Shown one piece after another: positions 55,006 through 64,000 of a DNA stretch of 64,000 bases (position 1 is its first letter; each line of letters begins with the position of its first letter). The stretch is from Actinernus sp. WN-2022. Its lineage: Eukaryota > Cnidaria > Anthozoa > Actiniaria > Actinernidae. The notes beneath the pieces were generated by a model. The model made no database searches, was not told where the DNA came from, and was given only the letters and a program-made list of their open reading frames with translations. A program made the position numbers and the translations under genes. The stretch covers positions 23,185,036-23,249,035 of the forward strand of contig JAOWCC010001501.1 in assembly GCA_030867875.1 (NCBI GenBank), written 5' to 3'.

Positions 55006-56372
55006 AGCGATGGATAGCAGTGGACAGCAATGGATAGCGATGGATAGCAGTGGACAGCAATTGATAGCGATGGATAGCGATGTATAACAGTGGACAGCAA
55101 TTGATAGCAATGGATAGCAGTGGACAGCAATTGATAGCGATGGATAGCGATGTATAACAGTGGACAGCAATTGATAGCGATGGATAGCAGTGGACAGCAA
55201 TTGATAGCGATGGATAGCGATGTATAACAGTGGACAGCAATTGATAGCGATGGATAGCAGTGGACAGCAATTGATAGCGATGGATAGCAGTGGATAGCAA
55301 TTGATAGCAGTGGACAGCAATTGATAGCAATGAATAGCAGTGGACAGCAATTGATAGCGATGGATAGCGATGTATAACAGTGGACAGCAATTGATAGCGA
55401 TGGATAGCAGTGGACAGCAATTGATAGCAGTGGACAGCAATTGATAGCGATGGATACCAGTGGACAGCAATTGATAGCGATGGATAGCAGTGGACAGCAA
55501 TTGATAGTGATGGATAACCTGGGTGGATAACAGTGGACAGCAATTGATAGCGATGGATAGCAGTGGACAGCAATTGATAGTGATGGATAGCGATGGATAG
55601 CAGTGGACAGCTATTGATAGCGATGGATAGCAGTGGACAGCTATTGATAGCGATGGATAGCAGTGGACAGCAATTGATAGCAATGGATAGCAGTGGACAG
55701 CAATGGATTGTGATGGATAGCAGTGGATAGCGATGGATAGCAGTGGACATCAAATGATAGCAATAGATAGTGATGGATAGCAGTGGACAGCAATTGATAG
55801 CGATGATATAGCAGTGGATAGCGATGGATAGCAATGAACAACAATTGATAGAAATGCCGAATAGCAATGGATAGCAGTGGACATCAATTGATAGCAATGG
55901 ATAGCAGTGGACATCAACTGAATTGATAGCGATGGATAGCACTGGACAGCAGTTGATAGCAATGGATAGCAGTGGACAGCAAATGATAGAGATGGATAGC
56001 AGTGGACAGCAATTGATAGCGATGGATAGCAGTGGACAGCAATTGATAGCGATGGATAGCAGCTGTGGACAGCAATTGATAGCGATGGATAGCAGTGGAC
56101 AGCTATTGATAGCGATGGATAGCAGCTGTGGACAGCTATTGATAGCGATGGATAGCAGCTGTGGACAGAAATTGATAGCGATGGATAGCAGTGGACAGCT
56201 ATTGATAGCGATGGATAGCAGTGGACAGCTATGGATAGCAGTGGACAGCTATTGATAGCGATCGATAGCAGTGGACATCAATTGATAGCGATGGATAGCA
56301 GTGGACAGCAATTGATAATAGCGATCGATGGAAAAAGCAGTGGACAGCAAATGATACGTATGGATAGCAGTC
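55005..56372. repeat. 1.37-kb minisatellite of 15- and 30-bp units
   Basis: About 45 units of GATAGCGATGGATAGCAGTG, GACAGCAATT, with sub-repeats GATGGATAGCAGTG and a variant with AGCTGTGG in the last third. Units are multiples of 3, so frames stay open on both strands and create false ORFs of up to 571 codons. It directly abuts the decayed gene. Confidence 0.95.
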
Positions 56373-56596
56373 TGAGAAAAGATTTCGTAGCAACTGGTGT
56401 CGTCCTACATGAAGGGCCGGCCCTTAAATGTCCTTGGTTAAAAAGTGATGGCTCGGATGACGTAAGCTTTGGAGGCGTCTCTTTCAGCCTGTAGGAACTA
56501 GTATCTTTTTCGGACACGCGCGGTCGGCAGACTGGTGAAGAGGTTATTGTTCTTTGATAACATATACAAAATATTGAGCATCCTGTTGCATGAGAT

Positions 56597-56669
56597 GCCC
56601 GGTTAGCTCAGATGGTAGAGCATCAGGCTTTTAACCTGAGGGTCAAGGGTTCGAGCCCCTTATCGGGCG
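56597..56669 (+). tRNA. tRNA-Lys, anticodon TTT
   Basis: 73-nt cloverleaf. Acceptor GCCCGGT pairs with ATCGGGC (one G-T pair); the D arm contains TAGCTCAGATGGTAGAGCA (A box); anticodon stem TCAGG/CCTGA closes the loop CTTTTAA with TTT; T arm AAGGG-TTCGAGC-CCCTT (B box); discriminator G. No intron. A run of ten T residues follows two bases after, the RNA polymerase III stop. Unlike the SINE heads in this window, every arm pairs. Confidence 0.96.
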
Positions 56670-56674
56670 CAAAT

Positions 56675-56684
56675 TTTTTTTTTC
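56675..56684 (+). terminator. oligo-T RNA polymerase III terminator
   Basis: T run directly after the tRNA-Lys gene. Confidence 0.85.
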
Positions 56685-57182
56685 ACCATAAAAGTCTTTA
56701 TTGAAGACTTCTTATAGTCTTTGTCATTTCATTTTGAGCTTTTTGATATAATGTGTGCTGGATATTTGACTTAATCAATCAAATGAATGGTTCAATAATT
56801 CTCCATCTTCTCTTCAAACAAAAGTCACCTGTCGATAATGCTATGTGACGGCTTAAACAGGCTCTTTGTACTCATAAAATGTCAAGCAATCGAGAGAGGC
56901 ACTTGAGTGGTCGTCTTTCATTGATATAATAAAACTACATCTGGTGTCCGAAGAAATTCGTTGATGCCTCTACGTGACAGAAAAACATATCAGCGAATGT
57001 CTAATATTAGGCACAGACGCTTGCTGAAATCTCGTGTTAAATTTGAGAATGTTTGTTCAGTCAGCAATGTTCTTGAAGTGTTTCAGAAATGTATTAAATT
57101 GCCCACGTTAGTCGTTCATTTAAGACAAAACACACCGGAACAAAACTCACTGAACAGCTGAAAACTAATGATAATGAAACTC

Positions 57183-57245
57183 GTGATTGGCTATTAAACA
57201 ATTGAATTGTTTGTGTAAGCCAATCGGATTAATGAATAAAAAGCG
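57183..57245 (+). promoter_or_regulatory. candidate ZC4H2 proximal promoter
   Basis: Two facing CCAAT boxes (GATTGGCT at 57185, AGCCAATC at 57218) flank AAACAATTGAATTGTTT, itself a palindrome with AACAAT/ATTGTT. A TATA-like GAATAAAAAGC follows at 57234. The start codon of ZC4H2 is about 45 nt further on. Confidence 0.4.
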
Positions 57246-57287
57246 CATCGCGGCCTTTCTTTGCACAGTTAAAAATTGTTAGTCAAA

Positions 57288-57361
57288 ATGGCAGGTAGTC
57301 CGATCATGGAGGAAGCAGACGAGATTTATATGCGAAAACTTGATACTATACACGATATAAG
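57288..57361 (+). CDS. ZC4H2: ZC4H2 exon 1
   Basis: ATG in AGTCAAAATGG, donor ATAAG|GTAAGA. 24 codons plus two bases. Confidence 0.9.
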
Positions 57362-60300
57362 GTAAGAAGTCCATGACTTAATAAACCATTGGGGAATGAA
57401 ACTTGGTTGGGGCCTAATTTGAAAGCGCAAGGGTGGACACTTAGGTTTTTGAACAAACATAATCATTGAATGGTTCCATTCACACCGCGTGCCGGTTCAT
57501 ACAGAACTCAGAAGTTCCCCTTTGGCTTTGGTTGAAGACTCAAGTAGTTTAAAAGAGAGAAAACCCAGGACACTAAACACACCCCTTTCATAGTTTTTCG
57601 TAAGAAACACTGGATGGGTTAACAGGCGCCATAAAGTGGTTGATTTCGAATCTAAAAGTCTTTGATTAGCTTAATTTCCCGAGTTATGGTAAACACACGC
57701 TTGCCTCGTCGCGCTCAACAAAAGGCGTGCACTTGACAAGTTGTACTCTAATGAATGATTCGCAATTCGATTACATCGCTCTCTCGTTTAGCAAAGAACA
57801 TATCTCTTCTTACATAAACTTCCAGTCGAATCTTTTCAGATGTTTAGAAGTGGTGTGGAGATAGTAGGGTCCAGTAGGAGTTTCTTTTTATATGTATAAA
57901 GAAAAAAAACCTTTACAATGTATATAGAAGCTTAATTGATGTTAAACTACCTAAAGTAAGCTTTATCCCTAGTTTATTTTAATAAAGGACGCTTTTAGGA
58001 AAAGTTCTTATTCGAGAAAGCCAAAATGAAATACTTGAAGTTGGAAGCAAAGATTTTCTTGAAGAAGGAATAAGAAGGTGTTATTTAATACAAATATGGA
58101 CAGCAATTGTGTGGATAATTATTGCAGCTAGTGAGAATGCTAGCTGGGCTAATTAATTCAGGCAAAGCAGGTGTTATACAGAGCTATAGACTAGTGGCCG
58201 ATAGATCATGTTTTTGTGTTGAAAGTTAAGTTTTATGTCAAGTGTAAAATAGATTAAAATCCTCATTCATATTATTTGATCAGTTTTTCACTTTTCCTGA
58301 ATGCATCCTTTTACATAAAAAAATCCAGGTAGTTTTTGATTAACCTGAAAGGAGAAAGTAGAGCTGCAGTTACATTAAGTTCTTTTGAAGAGGAGCATGT
58401 AATATGAAATGAAATAAAAGTTAGGAACAAAGTGCTTCATGCAAATTACATCAGTGAATTTAAACAAAAGGTTAATATCTTTTTCTGGAAATTTGTATCA
58501 CAATAGATTTTAAACAACTTGAAGCATGTCTTTGTTTATCACTTTGAATAGCCATGCCACATTCTGTGTACTTCAGCTAGACAGATAACTAACCACCAAT
58601 TTTTAGTTATTTAATTGTTCACAAAGGCTTTGAGTTTGAGCACACCTGCCTACTTGGAAATCACTTTTAATTCCAGCTTTATTCATGTTGAATTGGACTG
58701 ATAAAGGTAATGTCCTGAAATTAAGCGGTAACTATAAGTCCCAGCTCGATTCACTTTAGATTTCCTCATCTGAAAGTAAAGTTTTTATGGCTTTTGTCAT
58801 AAAATTAAGTTTGGAAAACATTGAATTTCACAATATAATATAATCTTGCTAAAATGTGAGATACCAGAATTGCAACTGTCTGGATACAACATACATGTAC
58901 ATGGGCCATGTCAGGCAAAAAGGGCCCAGATGACATAAAATGTAAATATATTTTGAAATTGTAAATGTTTTTTTATACCTGTGGTACTATAATACAATCT
59001 GCATTGCAATAGAGCGGTTTTCAGTTGAGTGTAGTAAAACCAAACGCAAATTACCCACAGCCAGCCAATCATAGGAGTGAGTAATCACAAGTAACTCATA
59101 AATGGCTTCCCTGTGAGCCAATGACAAACCAAAGCAAAACCAAAACAATTTGCGTTTGGTTTTACTTTGGATTTTGATTGGTTGGTTTACTTTCTCAGCC
59201 AATAGGAGAGCTTCGTAAACGCAAAACCAAAACACTTCCGACACTCAATTGAAATCCGCTCTATTAAGCACCACATTGTGCTACTAACATATTGAAGTTG
59301 ATTTCATGAAATTGTCAAGTGAAAGAGTAAATTTACGATATTTTACACATGGGTGTGATCACAATTTTAGAAGACACAAATGATTACCCATGGATCATCA
59401 AACAATAATTGTTTCAAGGTGTACGTAACTTGTATTATTGCTAAAATTACATTATGATCAAGTCAAATTTTTCCTTTTTTGGCATAATTTGACATCGCAT
59501 GGCATGTGTAGGCTGTGATGTCACCAAGTCACAAATGTCAAAATTAAACAAGGGTCTTCCCAATCCCATCCATTTTGATCGACCAGAAATGTGTCTAAAG
59601 TTAGTAAGATTTTACCACCATTTTCAATCCAATCTTCTCTCAGCATCGATCAGTGTGATGTCCATGTTGTGAAAAACATCTGGTGTTTAAAAAAACCTCT
59701 ATAAATATTCTACACTGTGACAGTATATGGTGGAAATAAACTATTAACTTCATAGTTTTCCTCGTTATCCTTATACATTGTACGTACTTGCAACAAACAT
59801 TGTAAATGGAAGCACCTTATTGGCAAAAGCAAGGACTTCATTGCTGACTGGATTATCCAGCAAGGCTGGCTACAAAAGCTTGAGGATGTTCCCATTAATG
59901 CTAGTTTTAAACAGTCTGCTTGCATGAACTATTTTGTGAAGTAAAGCCTGGCTCATATTCATTTCACTCTGATTCAAAATACCATATTTTCGCAAATAAA
60001 CGCTCGGGCATTTATTTCAAACCTGGGTCCCTTGATCATGAAGAGAGGCATTTAGTTGTGATGGGGCATTTATTTTCGGGTGTTAAATTTGGACTTGAAA
60101 TGGGTATTTCCTTTGTCAGATTAAACAATTATTTAGCTGGCAAAATAGGGTGATGGTGTGTAAAACTTCTAGAATAACCCAGTCTGTCTCACCACATCAT
60201 GAGAAAAAAACATTAAGTACTGTGCCATCTTAATTACCACTGGAAGGAATACATTTTCAGTTTATTTGATATTAAACTGATTATTTCTTTATTTTACAGA

Positions 60301-62490
60301 CACCAAACTGTATTATTCTTAATAAATTTAAAATAAAGTGAACGAGTCGTGCCCAAAGACTGTTTTTCCTTAAACAAATCCAGTATTTCCCTATAAATGC
60401 CCCTTCATTAAATGCCCAGGGCGTTTATTTCAAACTGGGATGTTTATTTGAGAGGGGCTTTTAAACAACTATTCGTGAAAATACGGTACTCGTACTCGGG
60501 GAAGGTAAATGGATGTGCCCTCGGTTCCATCATGGGGCATTTGAACACCTTGCTTGTCCCCACCATGGGAAATTTGGAATTTGTTTTTCGTAAATGTCTA
60601 ATGGCTTGGGGGTTGGCCCAGGGGAGGGGGGAATTTGCATTGCTGGAATTGACTGGGTGTGTTATTGCTAGGAATCAAATTTGCACCCCATCAAGAATAC
60701 AATAAAATCTTCAATCTGTTAAATACACCATTGTAGGAATTATTTAACTTGAATGTCATCTGGGCCCTTTTTGCCTGATGTGGCCCATACATGTATGGCC
60801 TTGCATTGCATGGTAAACCAAACAATCTGGTTTATTGACAGAAATAGATCTAGAAGCAGTGGTTGAAAAATTAGTGGCAATATAAAAGCTAGCAATCTGC
60901 TTAGTAGTCTAGTGAGCTTGTATACTAGATACAATTATATCAATACTTAGTATTGTTGTGTGATCAGACTTTACTGTTTGTTGTGTCACACTATTATGTT
61001 GCATGACGCATGCTTGTTACTTGGCGCATGCGCATTATGAGAAATGGGGGGAGAATTAAAGATGGCCGACTTGAGCTTAAAGGAACAGTGCCACGGTAAT
61101 GCGCACGCGTAACACGTGATTGTTGATAATGTCAAAGACAATGGAAAATCACGCTGTTATGTCACGTCACGTCAAAACTCAACTGATCTGGAACGACCTT
61201 TGGAATTTTCGCTAGCACGAAATCTAGAGTTTATATTTGTGATTTGCATCTGAGTTGAGAAGTTCAGGATTTAGAAACGTATAAACTCCCCACTGGACCA
61301 AGACATAAGTGCTTCGAAGATCTGCATGTATGGGATTCGGGATAATAGTTTAGGAATCCACTCGACAATGCCGACTGACTTAAACAAACAACAACTTCAG
61401 TCTGTGGGAATTATAATATTTCATTCGACTGCTTCGCGAAACTATGGGGAAACTAATGTTCTGACTTCATAGCTTTGAGGCTTTGTGATTTTTAGGATAG
61501 TTGTTGTACAATTATAAGAGCACTTCCACTACAACATTGGGGAAGCGGAAAAAGAGTTCGATTTTGCTAAATAGCGAGCTCGAACTGTACCAAGCGAAGG
61601 CCGTGTTCACACTGCAATAAATACACGAGAACATTCAGCGTCTTACAAGCAGAGTAAATGTCTCCCCTACATTCTTACTGTCTCCAAGTTTCATAGGCCG
61701 TCCATTGTCCCCCTCTCAATGCTTTGGATGAAACTACCAGGAGACAGAAGTTTTCTTCTGTAGCCTGATTAATTCCTCCGCTCGACGAACCGTCCAAGGG
61801 CACTGAATTCATGCAGAATCAAAAATACTCGCAAAAATTATAGACACGAACGAAATAACATCATAAATCCTAGGATACAAAACTAAATAACTGTTCTAAA
61901 TAGGTATAAGGTCAAATGAAAGTTAGGCGAAGCCGATGGAAGAGGATTTCTTTCGCGTATCAAATCTCTCCCCATCTTTTGATTTCTGGACAACCCAACC
62001 AAAATTCAAACATTCGCGCATGGGCACTGAGCATGGCACTGTTCCTTTAAGCGTGTCTGTCTTGTTAAATAAAAACAGCACTATATCTCTCGACATAACA
62101 ACGCAAGTAAGACTTGCATGATGACCTGTAAATGAGTCAGTTTCCAAAATCTTTCAATTTTCTTGTTTTACTTTAGAATTAAGTAAGATATTAAATGCAA
62201 ATGGTATATTAAAAGTTAAGGTTCACTATTATTTTATTTGTTAGTCACCACTTGGATTTTTTAATTTGGATGCATTGTATTTTTCTGGACAGTACAGTTG
62301 CCTGTATTTATTTTCCAGGGTGAAAACATCCCAACTTGATAAGATTAGGTCTCAGCTAAGCACAGAGCTGGAAACAACAGAAAGAGAAGACAAGCTTCTA
62401 AAAGATTACAAGGCTGAAATGGAGGCCTTGTTACATGAGAAGATGGCACATGTAGAGGAGCTAAGGCTGATCCATTCTGATATTAACCTG
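57288..62490 (+). CDS. ZC4H2: ZC4H2 (zinc finger C4H2-type), first two coding exons, partial
   Basis: Nuclear protein with an N-terminal coiled coil and a C-terminal C4H2 zinc finger, needed for neural development in vertebrates. Exon 1 is 57288-57361, exon 2 is 62319-62490; AG|G completes an Arg across the junction. The product starts MAGSPIMEEADEIYMRKLDT and continues KTSQLDKIRSQL, DYKAEMEALLHEKMAHVEEL, RLIHSDINL. It matches human ZC4H2 (YKQEMDLLLQEKMAHVEEL and RLIHADIN), the conserved coiled coil. About 80 of about 220 residues are present; the zinc finger must lie beyond 64000. The ATG is supported by the in-frame match from EADEIYMRKL; the extra few residues before it are not conserved. 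Confidence 0.94.
57362..59011. other. ZC4H2 intron 1, proximal, nothing recognised
   Basis: No repeat or exon recognised. Confidence 0.45.
59012..59261. mobile_element. TIR-1 element, copy 4
   Basis: GAGCGGTTTTCAGTTGAGTG to CACTCAATTGAAATCCGCTC, TA on both sides (59010-59011, 59262-59263). The interior is nearly the same as copy 3, so these two are the youngest copies of the family here. Confidence 0.9.
59264..59981. other. ZC4H2 intron 1, nothing recognised
   Basis: No exon or repeat seen. Confidence 0.4.
59982..60490. mobile_element. inverted-repeat element with TACCGTATTTTC ends
   Basis: Left end TACCATATTTTCGCAAATAA, ACGC; right end TATTCGTGAAAATACGGTA. Internal blocks GGGCATTTATTTCAAAC also occur in both orientations. 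Confidence 0.75.
60491..61074. other. ZC4H2 intron 1, nothing recognised
   Basis: CTGGGCCCTTTTTGCCTGATGTGG (60758-60782) is the complement of 58906-58930, a small inverted pair about 1.8 kb apart. Confidence 0.5.
61075..62052. mobile_element. TIR-3 element, middle form (978 bp)
   Basis: Left end GCTTAAAGGAACAGTGCCAC, right end GGCACTGTTCCTTTAAGC. Shares with the short copy the block CATCTTTTGATTTCT near its right end. No transposase. Confidence 0.82.
62319..62490 (+). CDS. ZC4H2: ZC4H2 exon 2 (coiled coil)
   Basis: Acceptor TTATTTTCCAG, donor AACCTG|GTAAGA. One base completes Arg, then 57 codons, phase 0 end. Confidence 0.93.
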
Positions 62491-62989
62491 GTAAGACAAG
62501 ACTTTATTTGTAACTTTTGCAGGCTGGTATTAAGAAAAATCGAGGCCCACTAAATGGCCTCTGGGCAAGTGATTCCAAATTATAACTTGCTGAATCATTT
62601 TCTCACATGGCCAAAATAGTTTTTCAGGGTTCAAAGCATTGCCATAATTCCACTTGCCTGCAGGGCAAATACATTTTTTTAACACTCGTCTGATGGTATT
62701 TTGCACTTGTCATGATGAGCGGATGTCAGTGCTTTCTTCGAACACTGCTTTGGAAAATTACTGACAATATTAGGGGAAATAGTAAGAAATTTATCTAATG
62801 ATATAGAGGTATATGGGTTATCTGATATACATGTAGCTGTTAACTAATTGGGCAGATATTAACCCTACTTACTTGACTTAAAATTGTAGATGGTCAAGGG
62901 TTACTTGTAACAACTCGCCATCTTGCTCAACCGCATGTTGATGCCTTGGTAAAACTGATTTTTAATGCTTATTTTGGTTTAGAGCAGAT
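62491..62989. other. ZC4H2 intron 2, nothing recognised
   Basis: No further ZC4H2 exon was found before the window end. Confidence 0.45.
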
Positions 62990-63690
62990 TTTGGAAGAGT
63001 GGAAATGTTATGGCAATAACTTACAGCACTGTTACTGTATGGCATACCATTTTTTTTAATAAAATATATATATATTAATACTTTTTATTGATTTAGTTAA
63101 CGTATTACAAAGTTTTCATACATTATATAATACAACATTAAAACATTTACAAAAAACAAAAATTATAATTAAATAGAGAAAAAAAGGTAGAACATATTTC
63201 CCTTAGTAATATTTCCCAAAACTAAAATCAAGAGGCATCTTTCAAAAATAGGTACATATAGCGATTATTACAATTCATTAGATCAAGGACAGGAATTAAT
63301 TTGTCCCATTTTTTTAAATGAAATTCCATTTTATTTTTCTCTCTTGCTTTAAACGTTTCCGTTAAATATGTTGTTTCACGATAATATTTGCTTGTTTTGA
63401 ATTTTTGAATAATAAATGAATTGTTTCGCCAGCAAAATTATATGATTTACTAGATTTAATGTTTTATTACTTGGCTCAACTATGCCTAACGTAATATCTT
63501 TTTCACTTTACTGTTTTATCCAAATCTTATGATCAAAAAGCCAAGTTGTCAGATAATTCCAAAATACCTGAACAACAGGGCAGTATGGCATACCATGACA
63601 TTGAAATGTCTTTCTGATCCAATCAAATTTCAGAGTTGCGTGTATGGTACATTAAGGTACAGTATGGTTACGGTATAACAGGGTAATGCC
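62990..63690 (+). repeat. dispersed repeat (third copy) interrupted by a LINE
   Basis: GGCAATAACTTACAGCACTGTTAC and GATCCAATCAAATTTCAGAG, TATGGTTACGGTA belong to the family at 2213 and 5488. Similarity is weaker than between those two. Confidence 0.5.
63051..63582 (-). mobile_element. 5'-truncated LINE (L1/Tx1-like) with 14-bp target duplication
   Basis: GTATGGCATACCAT stands on both sides (63037-63050 and 63583-63596). On the minus strand the copy starts inside a reverse-transcriptase C-terminal region (FWNYLTTWLFDHKIWIK, one in-frame stop, then LVNHIILLAKQFIIQKF and a stop near 63230), followed by an AT-rich 3' UTR and an oligo-A tail (TTTTTTTT on plus at 63051). Confidence 0.88.
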
Positions 63691-64000
63691 CCGGGGGGGG
63701 GGGGGGGGACTCCCTTATGTGAGGGGTACATGGATGCTCGTCGTACCTTTTAGGGGTCAAAATCAGGAGTTTGGTACCACTTAGGGTATCCACCATCAAA
63801 CACAGACATTTCTATGTAAAGCGGTACCTTTTAGGGGTCAGGTGTCAATTGAACAAAAAAGCTGTTATCAATTTACATTTTTATTATCTTTTAGGGGTCA
63901 AAATAAGCTTGAGCCACGCCCATTTTAGTACCTCTTAGGGGTCAAATCGAAAATGTCTGACGAGCATCCCTACCCCTTTTATATGAAGTTTGGGCAGGAA
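63690..64000 (+). repeat. TACCTTTTAGGGGTC dispersed repeat, copy 2
   Basis: Poly-G run, GGATGCTCGTCGTACC, TTTTAGGGGTCAAAATC, GACATTTCTATGTAAAGC, GAGCCACGCCC; the same order as 7106-7480. Cut by the window end. Confidence 0.85.

Noticed and set aside
54227..55942. 571-codon minus-strand frame
   Set aside because: It fuses a decayed gene block with a minisatellite whose unit length is a multiple of three; the repeated LLSIAIHRYQ-like part is not a protein domain.
55923..56494. Plus-strand frames of GQQLIAMDSS-type repeats
   Set aside because: The same minisatellite read on the other strand.

Overview
The window is intron-rich animal DNA crowded with repeats. Small inverted-repeat DNA transposons, tRNA-derived SINEs and decayed LINEs fill most of the space between short exons. 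The gene content and repeat load suggest a marine invertebrate, most likely an anthozoan cnidarian (coral or sea anemone). That placement is an inference from gene style and from a decayed gene family I associate with cnidarians; no sequence here proves the species.

Three protein genes and one tRNA gene are well supported. (1) 551-2554, plus strand: the last three coding exons of a katanin p60 microtubule-severing ATPase, whose 5' part lies outside the window. (2) 8850 to about 42097, minus strand: a complete or nearly complete group IV cytosolic phospholipase A2 (C2 domain plus catalytic domain). I rebuilt it from 15 exons; all junctions have splice signals and compatible phases, giving about 718 residues. 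(3) 56597-56669, plus: tRNA-Lys(TTT). (4) 57288-62490, plus: the first two coding exons of ZC4H2, which runs off the right end. Katanin and cPLA2 are convergent; cPLA2 and ZC4H2 are divergent, with about 15 kb between them.

That interval (50.46-55.0 kb, minus) holds a long decayed gene of a family I cannot name. It has a PIN/FEN-like acidic core and a Cys-rich tail, is broken in at least nine places, and abuts a 1.37-kb minisatellite. The rest is repeats: four copies of a TA-flanked terminal-inverted-repeat element, a family in three sizes (0.32, 0.98 and 1.9 kb) with TTAAAGG ends, nested elements with 8-bp target duplications at 42.5-43.0 kb, a 5'-truncated LINE with a 14-bp target duplication at 63.05-63.58 kb, and a 3-kb complex of 46-bp arrays in both orientations at 27.4-30.6 kb.

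The genes do not form a pathway: katanin severs microtubules, cPLA2 releases fatty acids from membranes, and ZC4H2 is a nuclear regulator. The observations most worth following are a C-terminal polybasic-plus-CSLF (CaaX-like) tail on the C2-type cPLA2, an eightfold tandem duplication of an exon end with its splice donor in katanin, a dispersed repeat reaching the last katanin splice acceptor, and a 975-bp pure purine/pyrimidine tract about 30 nt from a cPLA2 splice donor. I did not find a convincing wholly new multi-gene system.
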